DNA of 64,000 nt from Batkoa obscura (Eukaryota > Entomophthoromycota > Entomophthoromycetes > Entomophthorales > Batkoaceae): contig JASVEC010000027.1 of assembly GCA_030770535.1 (NCBI GenBank), forward strand, positions 124,001 to 188,000. The letters are read 5' to 3'. The notes beneath the pieces are model-generated. The model was given only the letters and a program-made list of their open reading frames with translations. It had not been told where the DNA came from and did no database searches. A program made the position numbers and the translations under genes. Below, in pieces: positions 32,394 through 43,663 of the stretch (the stretch's first letter is position 1; each line of letters opens with the position of its first letter).

Positions 32394-34523
32394 ATGAAAA
32401 TATCGTTTAAGCCAACTTCTATTAAATTGCCTGAACAATCGTCTTTTTTCACTGCTTCGCCTAATCGCTCTCCTTCTATCAAATTCCAAACTAACCCTTT
32501 CGAACAGCAAAGTGGAACTGCTAGAGTTCGATTAAATAATGATAATAATTATCCAAAAACACCCTACCCTAATCAAAGTAGCTTTAATCCTATGGAAATC
32601 GAAGACAAAAGCTCTCGTTATTCAAGTATAAGTTCAGATAATAGTGATAAGCAACAAATAAATGAAATACAATGTCAAGAACTCGCAAATTTAATAAGTT
32701 CAAATGAAATAGCTGATAGTTTAATTATTGATACTCGTCCAACAATGTTATATGCAAAATGTAAAATACTTAATTCAGTTAATATATTTATGTCTTCAAC
32801 TATCATTAAAGGGGATAACTTTGATATTTCCCACATGCTCAACTCCATTATTGTAGAAGAACAAAAAGAGTTATTAAAAAACTGGAAATGTTATCAATCA
32901 ATTATATTCATGGATGCTAACTCAAAGACGTTAAGCGATGAATCGCAGTTTTATAATTTGTCAAAAAGATTGATAGAGCCAGGAACTAGACCTGAGTTTT
33001 ATTGGGTTAGAGGTAATTCATTACTAATACGATCGACTTTAAACTAACTTTAGCTTAAATTAGGTGGATTCAAAGAATTTCAATCTTCTTTTCCTTCACT
33101 CGTATGCGCTAGTTCAGGACCATTGATCAAAAATTCTATTAAAAAACCAACCCTTTCGCTAAATTCATTAGGCCCATTAACTACTACTGCTACTACTGCT
33201 TCTGTCACCTCTGCTTCTGTTGACAATTATAATCAGCAGTTTTTCAATTGCTTAAGACAATACAACACCGCTACTTCAAGCAGTGTCGAAAAGATACCAA
33301 TTCAAATGCCAATTCCAGACGTTAATTCCTTTGGTCAATGTGCTTCAACTTTACCTGCCTTTTTACAGAAAATGATTGAAAAAGATCACGGAGAAAAAGC
33401 AATTGCAGAACTTTTTGAAGTAATTTGGATTTAGTCATTATTTATAACCTGACCATTTTTATAGAAATTAGATATTTCGGAGCAGAAAAGATTATATTCA
33501 CTAACTAAAACTGGTAAAGGTGCTTATAATAATCCATATAGTGTAAGCGCAGGTATAGAAAAGGGCCACAAGAATCGATATATGAATATCTGGCCTTATG
33601 AAAATTCAAGAATTAAACTTGCAGATTATAGTGCCCCAGAATCAGATTATATTAACGCTAGCTTGATTACTGAATCTATTACTAACAATAATTACATCGC
33701 AACCCAAGGACCACTTCCGGCTACATTTGAAGATTTTTGGCAATTAATATGGCAAAACAACACTCGAGTTATAGCAATGTTAACAAAAGAATATGAAGGT
33801 GGTAGAATCCGATGCCACCGTTATTGGCCAGATATTCCAGGACAATCTGTAGCATTCGGAAAATTTGTAGTTAAAAATTTGCAAGAAGAAGAATGTACTA
33901 ACACAGGATTAATCCAACTTCGTAAATTTTTATTATCAAGAAGTGATCGTCATTGTGAACCAATGATTATCATGCAAGTCCATTATCTTGGATGGCCTGA
34001 TTTTGGGGTCCCAGCAGAACCAACTACCTTATTAAGAGTAAGAAATCTAACTCGCCATCTTCAAACAATGGCAGAAGCAAGATTTGATCATGTTGGACCA
34101 ATGATAGTACATTGTAGTGCAGGTTGTGGTAGAACTGGTGCATTTTGTGCAATAGATAGTTCCATAGCAGCATTAGATTTCAATTTATTTTCTGCTTACT
34201 CAGATATTGTTTACCATATAGTAGAATCGTTTCGTGATCAAAGAATATCCATGGTACAAACCCATCGTCAATTAGTACTTATTTATGAGACATTAATATG
34301 GTATTTACTTTCGGATCGACGCTGTGGGGATCTTTCTGGATTATGCCCAAGTTTAAGGCACTTGGATTTTACCCCACTTGAAATAGTAACTCCAATGATT
34401 AAACAAGGGATAGATTCTTACTTTTCGCCTTCAACTATTACTAATAATGGCGATTATTTTTCAATACCTTCTTCAAGTATTGCTGGTGTTTCAACTCCTA
34501 ATGGGAATGGCTTTCCGTTTTAA
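32394..34523 (+). CDS. Rhodanese-like plus classical protein tyrosine phosphatase (Pyp1/Pyp2/PTP type)
   Basis: Predicted 677-aa phosphatase; exons 32394-33012, 33064-33419 and 33465-34523. A Ser/Pro-rich N-terminus (~90 residues) precedes a rhodanese-like (Cdc25-like) fold at about 95-235: LIIDTRPTMLYAKCKILNSV ... VRGGFKEFQSSFPSLVC; no active-site Cys in the loop, so probably a MAPK-docking or regulatory domain as in Pyp1 and yeast Ptp2/3. The PTP domain follows: KNRYMNIWPYENSRI, DYINASLI, TQGPLPATFEDFWQLIW, the general-acid loop WPDFGVP, the signature VHCSAGCGRTG (Cys and Arg present, around residue 540), and QRISMVQTHRQLVLIYE. Known relatives dephosphorylate stress and pheromone MAP kinases; that role is inferred here. 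Confidence 0.9.
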
Positions 34524-34755
34524 TAATTTTTTACATTATATTTATCTAATTTAGTTAGGTCACCTTATTTTTTCTATTTCATTTATGATACTAAATAAAT
34601 TGAGTTTTTATTAAAGTTAATAAAATAAAATTTAATCTTATGGCTAAGTATTTTTACTATTTTTATTTTTATTTAGTTTACAGTTCAAATATTATTTCTA
34701 AAACAGTTGATTTTTTGGGCTCTTAAAAAAATGGCTTATATAGTTTGAGCTCAAA

Positions 34756-34849
34756 TATGGGGGGTATTTTTTTGGTTTCATCACTTTTTCCATTTTTAAG
34801 CGCTATTGGGCTGAAAAAATTGTGTAAAATTTTTAATAGACACCCTTAT
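34756..34849 (-). mobile_element. MITE family 1, copy e
   Basis: Minus-orientation copy, 94 bp with small internal deletions; left end TATGGGGGGT, right end CACCCTTA. Confidence 0.75.
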
Positions 34850-35280
34850 GTTTTCTCAGTTTGTTTGGCGAGAATATTGTAGAACCTGAATTGGCGTTAA
34901 AATACTGTGAATTGCTTAGAAGTGGGGTTATAGGTAGTATATTAAGATATTATTAATAAATCATATCATAGATAGGATTATTTATGATAAGTATTGATAC
35001 AATTGAAAATGCTATATACTAATTTTTATCTTGAATATTTAATAAAAGTAAAAAGGAGTAATGAATTTTACTATAATATTTTAGTTTTATAGAATTGAAT
35101 TAATCTTAAGCTATTGAAATTAATTGTAAGTTTTATTAAAATAAATCAGCTTTTTTACTATTAAAATAGTGTTTCAGAAGCTTCAAGGCTATTTGTATAG
35201 CTTTTAAATGTATTTATTTAAATGAAATCTAACAACCATTTTGCTATGACATTATACAAGCTACCTAATGGTATGGAAAA
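34850..35280. other. Intergenic
   Basis: AT-rich; nothing recognised between two MITE copies. Confidence 0.5.
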
Positions 35281-35387
35281 TACATGTGTATGTTTTTTTG
35301 TGTTTAAGAATTTTACTAACAGTTATTCTACTGAAATAGCGCTTGAAAAATGGAAAAAGTAATGAAACTAAAAAAACATACTCTAAT
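35281..35387 (+). mobile_element. MITE family 1, copy f
   Basis: Degenerate plus-orientation copy (left end ATGTGTATGTTTTTTTG, core AATAGCGCTTGAAAAATGG, right end ACATACTC) about 150 bp upstream of tRNA-Arg. Confidence 0.7.
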
Positions 35388-35534
35388 CTATTTTCATCTT
35401 TTAGGTTTATTTGTTTTGGGCTGATGATACCTTATTTTTAAAAAGGCATTTGCTTTCTAAAAAAGCTTTACTTTATATAATAATAACTACAATAACATCA
35501 AGAAAGCGTGAAAAATGACCAAATAGCGCAAAAA

Positions 35535-35607
35535 GGTCCCGTGGCCCAATGGATAAGGCGTCTGTCTACGGAACAGAAGATTCCAGGTTCGATCCCTGGC
35601 GGGATCA
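35535..35607 (+). tRNA. tRNA-Arg(ACG), intronless
   Basis: 73-nt tRNA. The acceptor stem GGTCCCG pairs with CGGGATC (one G-T pair), discriminator A. D arm GCCC...GGC with the A-box, anticodon stem TCTGT/ACAGA around loop CTACGGA giving anticodon ACG (reads CGN as inosine), variable loop AGATT, T arm CCAGG-TTCGATC-CCTGG. A T-rich stretch at 35631-35635 may end transcription. No CCA is encoded. Confidence 0.96.
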
Positions 35608-36097
35608 TTAGTAGCTATTGTCATAGTTCATCTTTTACAAAACTTAAGCCCTTTTGTTCATTTTTATGTAGTATAAAATAGTAAAATTATTGTTAATTTC
35701 AGAATAAAAACTATTTAATTATTTATTGAAAAACCATCAATGGCATTTATAAGTTTAATTTTCAAACTAATAGCTATATCCTTTTTATGTCTAATTAAAT
35801 ATCTTAACTATATCAATAGTTTGTTAAATCTGGTTACCATTATCTAATACTTGAGTTTGGACTGGAAACTGGTGTCCTTGGTTTAGTTTAAAAAAATAAG
35901 TGGTTGTATTTGTTATAAATACACCATGAAGATAATTTCAAATAGTATATAACTATAAAGCTATTTTATACCATCTTTTACACTAGAATTAGCACGATTT
36001 TGTTCACATTTTATGACTATAACTGGTTGATTATCATGTTACATATTGATAATAATATCTGGCAACCCTTTAACTTTTTCAATACTGTTTAATACTA
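35608..36097. other. Intergenic
   Basis: AT-rich, no features seen. Confidence 0.5.
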
Positions 36098-36202
36098 TAT
36101 GGGGATGTATTTTTTTGTTTAACAATTTTACTAACAATCTTTTCACTCAAATAGCGCTTAAAAGATGGAAAAAGCGATAAAACCAAAAAAAACATTCTCA
36201 TA
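36098..36202 (+). mobile_element. MITE family 1, copy g
   Basis: Well-preserved 105-bp plus-orientation copy, ends TATGGGGATGTA and ACATTCTCATA; followed after 16 bp by copy h in the opposite orientation. Confidence 0.88.
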
Positions 36203-36218
36203 TGTTCCAAATAGAATA

Positions 36219-36322
36219 TATGGAGGTATTTTTTTTGGTTTCATTATTTTTTCCATTTTTTAAGCGCTATTTGCGTGGAAAGATTGTTAGTAAAATTGTT
36301 AAACAAAAAAATATATCCCCAT
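36219..36322 (-). mobile_element. MITE family 1, copy h
   Basis: Well-preserved minus-orientation copy, ends TATGGAGGTATT and ATATATCCCCATA. Together with copy g it makes an inverted pair of ~225 bp that could form a long hairpin. Confidence 0.88.
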
Positions 36323-36630
36323 AGTAACTGATAATCGATAAAATATCCACTATTTTGATTTTAATCTTGATTTTTATTACCTCTTTTTAATACAGTGTAT
36401 GCTAAACACATCACGTGAGATTGTTGAGCACCTAATATTGCTCTATTGAGTATATTTTAGAGTCTTTAGTCCATAGTTTGTATTATATTAAAGTTATAGA
36501 ATTGTGTTTGACAGTTACAGATTAATACAGTCATTTAAAAGTTTAAGTAAAAAAATTACAAAAGATTAATTTTAAGAGCGGCAGATAACATTTTCAATGA
36601 GTTAAATATTTTCGATATTTTCTTTAAACA

Positions 36631-36733
36631 TATGGGAGTGTTTTTTTTAGCTTCATTATTTTTTTCATTTTTAAGCACTATTTGAGTGAAAAAATTGCCA
36701 GTAAAATTCTTAAATAAAAAATACATTACCATA
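36631..36733 (-). mobile_element. MITE family 1, copy i
   Basis: Minus-orientation copy, ends TATGGGAGTG and ACATTACCATA; core TTAAGCACTATTTGAGTG. Confidence 0.85.
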
Positions 36734-37319
36734 TAAATATTGAATAACCGGCTCAATTTGATAAATTAATATTTAAAAAAACTTGAACTTGAAAATTAAT
36801 AGATACATTTTATAAGTTATACTTTTAATTAAAGCATTGCTGAATTTTTTATATAAAAGATAGAATTTACAAAATCAAAAACAAGTTCTATTGTCATTTT
36901 CATTTTTGTCTAATAAAAATTAATTTACTTTCCTTTTATAAATCAATCACTTTAATATTCTCCTACTACATTATTTATAATACTCAAATCTACCCAAGTT
37001 AACAATTTAATTTATAATCAAATAATAATAATGTGTTTTCAATTTTATTAAGATAATTTTGAAATAAAAAATATAAAGATTGATTCAATTGATCATGAAT
37101 ATTATTATAAATATTTAATATAGATAATTATTGATGGGTTTTCAATTTTTATATAGTATGAAAAATGACCAAAATATCAATGCTAAAAAAATTATTTCAT
37201 GTGCCAACCAATTTCTAAAATTATCTATTAGATATTAGCCAATCAGGGCTTTATCTACTAAAAACACATCAACTTCATTTAAATTTTACGTTTTCTTTGA
37301 AATTCAATCAACGAATATC
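36734..37319. other. Intergenic, promoter side of the small phosphatase gene
   Basis: AT-rich. A CCAAT (AACCAATTTC at ~37207) and another (AGCCAATCAG at ~37239) lie 80-115 bp upstream of the ATG at 37320, a plausible pair of CCAAT boxes. Confidence 0.4.
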
Positions 37320-37951
37320 ATGTCTGAAGCAAAATATACTGTATTATTTGTGTGTCTCGGGAATATCTGTCGATCCCCAATGGCAGAGGCAGTATTTATT
37401 AATGAAATAAAAATCCGACAATTAGATCATTTGTTTACAATTGATTCTGCAGGTACAGCTGGTTATCATGTAAAATTCAGATTTTTAATATATTAAGAGT
37501 TTCTGAGCTGATGTGTTTAAATTTATTAGGCTGGAGATAAAGCAGATTCTAGAAGTATTGCTAAATGTAAACAACATGGTGTTCCTGTTTATTCAATTTC
37601 TAGAAAAGTAAGTTTAAAAATAGAAGTTAATATATAATAATAATACTAAATTAATAATTAATAGATAAAGAAAGAAGATTTTTATAAATTTGATTATATC
37701 CTTTGTATGGATAATAGTAATTTAAGTGATCTAAATCATATAAAACCAAAAGATTCAGATTCTAAAGGTAAACATATAATTATTTTATTATTTTAAATTT
37801 ATTGTCAGTGGAATTATTTGGAAATTATGACCCAAATAGAGAAACTATAATTAAAGATCCATATTATGGTGGTGACGATGGCTTTGAGACTAATTTCCAA
37901 CAAACGAAAAGAGCTTCAATTGGATTTTTAAAAAGTTTAAATCTTATTTAA
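37320..37951 (+). CDS. LTP1: Low-molecular-weight protein tyrosine phosphatase
   Basis: Predicted 157-aa enzyme, the usual length for this family. Exons 37320-37469, 37530-37607, 37665-37767 and 37809-37951; the last intron is only 41 nt. The active-site loop VCLGNICRSP lies at residues 11-20, with nucleophile Cys12 and Arg18, followed by MAEAVF. The Asp general acid is in DPYYGG (IKDPYYGGDDGFE). Also typical are TIDSAGTAGYH, KADSRSIAKCKQHGV and FDYILCMDNSNLSDL. It hydrolyses phosphotyrosine (and acyl phosphates) in the cytosol. Unrelated in fold to the PTP at 32394-34523. Confidence 0.93.
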
Positions 37952-38558
37952 TATATCAATTAAGTTCTATTTTATACTATTGACTTTGAACTTTGGAAGT
38001 GGTATATTATATTATATTACATTAATTAAATTAACTAAATTGAATACATATATTAAAATGGTTATTAGATAATTATGTATTTTGTAGTTTAAAGTTTAAT
38101 ACTTTGGTAATTATATATCTATTCACTTATTATTGTTTATTATTACCATTGTCTTATTATTTATTTAGTATTTTTTAACCCAAATTGATAATAGTATTTC
38201 TAGTCTATTAGATTCATTTCGAAATTGAATAAAGTATATAATAAATTAGTTTATTCAATTTTTTATCAAATATTATTTTATTGTTAAATTTTGTTATTAT
38301 TTTTTAATAATTTAGAGAATAATGATTAAAGTAAAATGTCTTTATTCATATATTCATAAAATAAAATGTTAATAAAATCGATTTATTTCATGAACAATTT
38401 CCTTACCATTTATAATATGGTCCATAAGGATAACTTAATAGAATTGCAACATCAAATGGTCTTTATTTCTGCAAAAATTGAAGTTCATAATAATTACAAA
38501 AATTGAAGTTCTTAATCAGAAAAAAAAGCATAGATTAGTTTTTATATTACTAATCTAC
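37952..38558. other. Intergenic
   Basis: AT-rich. Some short open frames run into the sorting nexin start, but the first Met with good context and splice-consistent phase is at 38559. Confidence 0.45.
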
Positions 38559-39822
38559 ATGGAGGAAAAAAAAATTGAAAAAGTAATCCATTATTTAAAC
38601 ATATCAATTAAATATGTTGACATGAATAATAAGTATTTCAATTATATGATGGAAGTGAAGGTAAACTAATTGATAATGATAAATGAATAAAATTTTGACT
38701 ATTTTTAGACCAATTTAAATCAATATAAACATAAACAATTAAAAGATGTATCTCGAAGTTATCAAGAATTTTTAAAACTTTATAATTATTTAACAGCCAA
38801 CTATACCGATTTGCTTGTTCCTGTTTTACCTCCTCAGATAAAATCTCAACCTAATCTACATAAGCAAGATATGGAACAATTTTTAATACGTTTAAGTCAA
38901 CATCAGGTGTTTAAAAAAGATTTAGAATTACAAACTTTTTTAGAATCCAAATTTGTGTATTCTCCAGCACCGGTTCAAATTCATAAGCTGAGTATTAACT
39001 ATCAAGGGTATCGATGTGAGGATGATAAGCCATATGGTAATTTGAGAGCCAAATTAATGGCGACAGAAATGATCTTAAAAGAGGTGATGTTTTCAGAACA
39101 AAATTTACATAAGCAACAAAATCAAGTAGCACAAGCATTATTAGATATGGCGGCCAAATCCATTAATTTAGGAGTCTCTTGGGTTCATTTAGGTGAGCTT
39201 AATCAAGAAGATTTACTTGTTACTTCTATTGCTCGTAAAATGGGTAAGGTTATACAATCAGATTCGGAAGGTATGTTTCAAACGGCTGAAGTTAATTCGT
39301 TAAATTATTACTTTGAATTAACTACCAATTCAATATTATATCTTATGGACACTTTAATGCACCGATTTAATGTGGCACTTGAATTGGAACATGCTAAACT
39401 TAAAAAAGAAAAAAGAGAACAAGGACTTTTAGTACTCAAAAAAGCAAGCACAATTAATCAATCGAAAGTGGATGTTGCATTAGAAGATTTTGAAATGGTA
39501 ATAAATTAATATTTATAAAATCAAACGATTAATTTTCTAGGCTAAAAAATATGAAGAATATCGACATGGACAAATGCAACGATTAAATTTACATTTACCT
39601 AAAGAAATGGAATATTATGAAAGTTATAGAGATTCGGATGCTAAACACCATTTATTAAATTTTGCTAAATTATATAAAAATCATCATAAAAATATTTTAG
39701 AAGAATACCAACAGGTTTTAGAGAATTTAAAAGAAAATAGAAATGATGAGGTAAGAACTTATACCACTTCTCAACCTAAATTAGATTCTATTAAAATGGC
39801 TGCGTTCCTGGCTAAATGTTAA
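38559..39822 (+). CDS. PX-BAR sorting nexin
   Basis: Predicted 390-aa protein; exons 38559-38660, 38709-39497 and 39541-39822. Residues ~8-125 form a PX domain: ISIKYVDMNNKYFNYMMEVK, then TNLNQYKHKQLKDVSRSYQE, FLKLYNYLTANYTDLLVPVL and the helix DMEQFLIRLSQHQVFKKDLE, where the conserved Pro-rich loop (VPVLPPQ) and the RLSQH helix are diagnostic. The rest (residues ~150-390) is a predicted coiled-coil, Lys/Glu-rich BAR region ending AAFLAKC. PX domains bind PI3P on endosomes and BAR dimers shape tubules. The architecture is that of the Snx4/Atg20/Vps17 group; which one cannot be settled here. In PX domains the Arg after beta-3 binds PI3P; here SRSYQEF gives that Arg. Confidence 0.78.
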
Positions 39823-40192
39823 TGGGGTGAATTGATTATTTTGTTGTTCCTGGGTATTGTTATTGATTTATTAATCATTGAATATCAAATTTATTGACAT
39901 TCTGGTATTGGCGAAGTTTATCACAAATGGACCTAAAACATAATAGGATAGTTATGCTAATTGGTATTTCAACGTTTTGAATCTACTTGGTTTAAATTTT
40001 AATAATAAAATAATTGTTAAAAAGTTTCTAGCTCTCTATATCTACTTTTTTTTAAATTCAAAGTTTGAAAAACTTTGTGCTTTCATTAGGTAAAAAGAAG
40101 CTCAAACACATTGATTAAGGGGGAGTGAAGTCAAAATAAGATTGATATTTATAAAATAAAAATGAATTGTATACGATCTATAAGCTAAATCG
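39823..40192. other. Intergenic
   Basis: No features recognised. Confidence 0.5.
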
Positions 40193-40916
40193 CTACATAC
40201 TAGAGGGAGTCAGAGAACTAATAGAGGAGTGGTTTACCAAGGCCAAACGTAGAAAAATGGACCACAGTTCACCAAAAGCTAAAGAGTAGAGACCAAGGTA
40301 GACCAAAGTTAATGGAATAAGTTGAGGATTAAACATGAGTTTAGTGTATGTTGATTGAATAAAGAGGGGAATTGTGCACACTACAGTAAAGTATAATAAG
40401 GGATCAACGTCCATTTTTTGGATCAATAGCGCATACAGAAGCAAATGTGAAGAGTAGAGAAAGGGGTTTATAAAAAAAGAAAACCAAACAGAAGACCACA
40501 AATCTACTGCAAATGGGTAGGTAAGGAATTGATAAGTAAACTTCTCATTACTGTTTAGACAAAAAAGACATTCATTTATTGCATATGATTTCATGTATCT
40601 ACACCTTGAGCCCATGATATAAACATTATACAGAACAGATCAAAAAAATGATTTAAGTCCGGGAAAGATGAGTTTATTAATGATAACCATAGAAGCAATT
40701 GGTGAGATATTATAGTCAATAGAAACAAAAAACCATAAATATCTTTGTTATTAAAGTCAAATAATAATTGGGAATTATCAACACAGTTAATAAACAAATT
40801 AATCCCAAAAGCTCTTTGTTACAAAGAGAAATAATCCAGAGGGGAAAACCTAGAAGGTTTATGGCGCAAAGAATCTTTAGCAAAAGTAAAAGTAAGTAGC
40901 CAAGGTGCTGTTGCAT
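40193..40916 (-). pseudogene. Fragmented multi-pass membrane protein, unrecognised
   Basis: Three overlapping minus-strand frames in a row (40916-40716, 40797-40591, 40615-40193) encode strongly hydrophobic sequence with alternating polar loops, e.g. YLLLLLLKILCAINLLGFPL, DIYGFLFLLTIISHQLLLWL, and ADLWSS-like loops then MDVDPLLYFTVVCTIPLFIQ and LIPLTLVYLGLYSLAFGELW. Base composition is richer in G+C than the flanks, as for coding DNA. I could not place GT...AG introns that join the frames cleanly, so frameshifts are more likely: a decayed transporter or multi-span enzyme gene. The family is not recognised. Confidence 0.4.
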
Positions 40917-41540
40917 AAACTAATTTAAAGAATGAAACTGTCATAAACAGTTTGGGCGATGTTTTAACACACTAAGCTATTTGCATGCCAGTGCCTGGTT
41001 CATTGACTTAATATTGATAAGACCAACTCCAGCTAATTTTTTATGTAAAATTGAATTTGGGAAGTTTTATACCTTTTGCTGTTTCAAACCCAACCATTTA
41101 CAGCAATATCAACCCTAGTAATAAATTGTTTAGGGATTATAGAGACATTAATAATATATCAGAGTTCTGCTTCTGTTTTTAATTTTTATGCAATAAGCTT
41201 ATTATTAGCTTTTTAATTAATATATCCCTTATAAGAAAATTATAACTCTACAATCTCAAATTATAATTTTATTAATTTTTAGATTTTTTATGAGATAGAT
41301 ATAAGCTGATAAGATTAAATAAAGTTCAAACAAACAAAGATAATACTATGATATTTTATTTAATGTAACGATTTTCTAATTAGCTATAAATTATATGAAA
41401 TAAAGCTAGTATAAAACATTATATTAACTATAATTAATGTAAACTTTTTTTCAAATTATTTTAAAGCTAATACTTAAAGCCGTCTGTCAACAAAATAAAA
41501 AATAAAATTACAGCTGCTTCAACTCTATTGCGACTTAATT
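40917..41540. other. Intergenic
   Basis: AT-rich, no features seen. Confidence 0.5.
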
Positions 41541-41645
41541 TATGGGGGTGTTTTTTTTTGGCTTCATCACTTTTTACATCTTTTAAGCGCTATTTGAGTA
41601 AAAAATTGTTAGTAAAATTCTTAAACACAAAAATACATCCCCTTA
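41541..41645 (-). mobile_element. MITE family 1, copy j
   Basis: Minus-orientation copy with ends TATGGGGGTG and ACATCCCCTTA; core TTAAGCGCTATTTGAG intact. Confidence 0.88.
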
Positions 41646-41968
41646 TGGTAGTTTTTGGAGCTATTTATTTGCTCGTTTGGTTTTTTAATTGGATCAATAA
41701 ATTTAGTTTGATTCTAATAAACTTTTGTTCCTAAATCAATAGTTAAGTCACAATAAAGTTGCAGCAGCTGTAACTTGAAATGAAAATCAAAATAGTTTTA
41801 GTAAATATTTAATTAACTTGTAAATTAAATAAACTATTAAAATTCCTTAGTTTTATCTATCATTATAATCTTTGAAAAACAAAATAGACTTTTTGCTATG
41901 GAGAAACTTTTACCCAGTTTACTATTTAAATTAATGTCACTTTTAGTCATAAACAAGAAAAATATCAA

Positions 41969-42072
41969 GTGGGGATGTATTTTTGTATTTAACAATTTTA
42001 CCAACAATTTTTCCACTTAAATAGCGCTCAAAAGATGGAAAAAATAATGAAACCGAAAAAAAACATCCTCAA
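41969..42072 (+). mobile_element. MITE family 1, copy k
   Basis: Plus-orientation copy with ends GTGGGGATGTA and ACATCCTCAAG; it lies about 300 bp upstream of trypsin 1 and may be part of its promoter region. Confidence 0.85.
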
Positions 42073-42354
42073 GTCTAGATTAACTTAATAAAGCATAGTA
42101 GAGACAAAAACATATGAAGTAAGAAAGCAGAAGTAAATGTATGAAACTGACCATGTTGGTTTACATATAATATAATATCATGAAATGTAGCATAAAAAGT
42201 CATCATAATACTATCATGTGTTTATAACAGTACGCTTTATTATGTTTTATAATGGTTTAAGTATAGTAAAATAAATAGTTTAAATTTAGTAATAGATCTA
42301 GACAAATGTTAACATACGAAAAAAAACTATAAATAGACACCATGTTTTAGTAAA

Positions 42355-43125
42355 ATGCTCATTAAAAATACAATGTTAAGCTTTCTTATTTGGTTTGTCT
42401 TCATCTCTTCTTCTCTTTCTAACGATTCAAGAATCGTAAATGGTACTGAAGTTAGTCCAAAGTTCCGCTATCCATTCATGGTATCCTTAGACTATCATGG
42501 GAAACATGTTTGTGGTGGTACCTTACTCAATAGAAATACTATAGTGACAGCAGCTCACTGTATTAATGCTACTGAATCTGATTGGACTATTTCTTTTCAT
42601 CGTCACAACATGAATTTAACTAGCTTACAAGAACATGGAAAAGATTTGAAGATTTTAAAGCGTATCCCACATCCAGAATATTATCTTGGTGAAAGTAGTA
42701 TAAACTATGATATTGCTATATATAAAATTGAGTCTATAAAGGGCTTTAATCTCAGATTAAAATTAGATTATAATGATATTTCATCTCAAACTGGTAAACG
42801 CCTTACTGTTTTAGGTTGGGGGAGATTGTATGAAGGTGGCCCTTATTCTTATGTTTTAAGACAAGTTGATGTTCCAGTTTATGATATTGATCAATGTAAA
42901 TTAAGCTATCCTCTCTTAGATACCGGATCACAGTTTTGTGCTGGTTATAAAGAAGGTTGGAAAAATGTATGTCAGGCCGATTCTGGGGGTCCTATTTTAA
43001 GCTTTGAAGGTGAACCCACTATAGTAGGTATAGTGTCTTGGGGCAAGGGTTGTGCTTTAAAAGATTACCCTGCTGTGTTTACTAGAATCTCAGCTAGTTT
43101 GAATTTTATCAATAAATACGCATAA
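42355..43125 (+). CDS. Secreted S1A serine protease, copy 1 (altered S1 pocket)
   Basis: Intronless gene for a chymotrypsin-fold protease of 250-256 aa. Copy 2 begins at the Met corresponding to 42373 (MLSFLIWFVFISSS), which is probably the true start. A signal peptide is followed by NDSR and mature IVNGTEV; cleavage after Arg would free the Ile N-terminus. Triad: His in TAAHC, Asp in NYDIAIY, Ser in QADSGGP. Six Cys are present. By alignment with chymotrypsin numbering, VCQADSGGP preceded by Asn gives Asn189, Val190, and YPAVFT gives Ala226, where trypsins have Asp189, Ser190 and Gly226; so Arg/Lys preference is probably lost or changed. Gly193 of the oxyanion hole is Ala, also in copy 2. 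Except for its last ~71 residues the mature protein equals copy 2. Likely used outside the cell on host or environmental protein. Confidence 0.92.
   Translation: MLIKNTMLSFLIWFVFISSSLSNDSRIVNGTEVSPKFRYPFMVSLDYHGKHVCGGTLLNRNTIVTAAHCINATESDWTISFHRHNMNLTSLQEHGKDLKILKRIPHPEYYLGESSINYDIAIYKIESIKGFNLRLKLDYNDISSQTGKRLTVLGWGRLYEGGPYSYVLRQVDVPVYDIDQCKLSYPLLDTGSQFCAGYKEGWKNVCQADSGGPILSFEGEPTIVGIVSWGKGCALKDYPAVFTRISASLNFINKYA
42373..42905 (+). repeat. Near-identical block shared with trypsin copy 2 (inverted)
   Basis: About 533 bp from the shared ATG to the codons for DQCK, matching 50766-50235 on the other strand with one substitution seen (ACTATA versus ACTGTA, Ile to Val). Sequence on both sides is clearly diverged. 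Confidence 0.85.
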
Positions 43126-43572
43126 ATTTAAAAAATTATTAGAACCTTAATTATTTGATTTAGGAATTAATTTAATTTATATAAAAAAGGGTGAAATGTT
43201 AATATGAAGGTTTAAAAATGCCTATATTTTAAAGGTTCTAATTTTTTATTTTTATGCTTTTTTATCAAGTCATTTCCAAGGCAAAAAGTTAATAAAAAGC
43301 ATTGTAAAGTACCATAATATAGTCCAAAATATCAGGTCAATAACAAACGTGCATTATAAAAAATTTGAGGGTATAATAAGCTTTGACTTATAAGTATACT
43401 TTTATAAATTGCGTGCCTGGGGCAACGTTTATTAAGTTGAAATATCAGATAAAGCATATTTTAAAGAAGACCAGGTTGATAGTATTAACAAGAGTGTGCA
43501 TATATTTATATATATAATTATTTCTGCTAAATCTATTAACTTTAAGTTTTAAATCGTAAATTTAAAAATTAA
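43126..43572. other. Intergenic, downstream of trypsin 1
   Basis: AT-rich, no genes. Confidence 0.5.
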
Positions 43573-43663
43573 TGAGAATGTCTTGATTTCATTTATTTAT
43601 TCCTTTTTGTTAAACGAAGAATTAAAAAAATAGTAATATTAAAACAAAAAAAACATTCCTAGT
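43573..43663. mobile_element. Degenerate MITE family 1-like sequence, copy l
   Basis: Has outer parts resembling the family (GAGAATGTCTTGATTTCATT on the left, AAACAAAAAAAACATTCC on the right) but no GCGCTT core. Probably an old, deleted copy. Confidence 0.35.
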
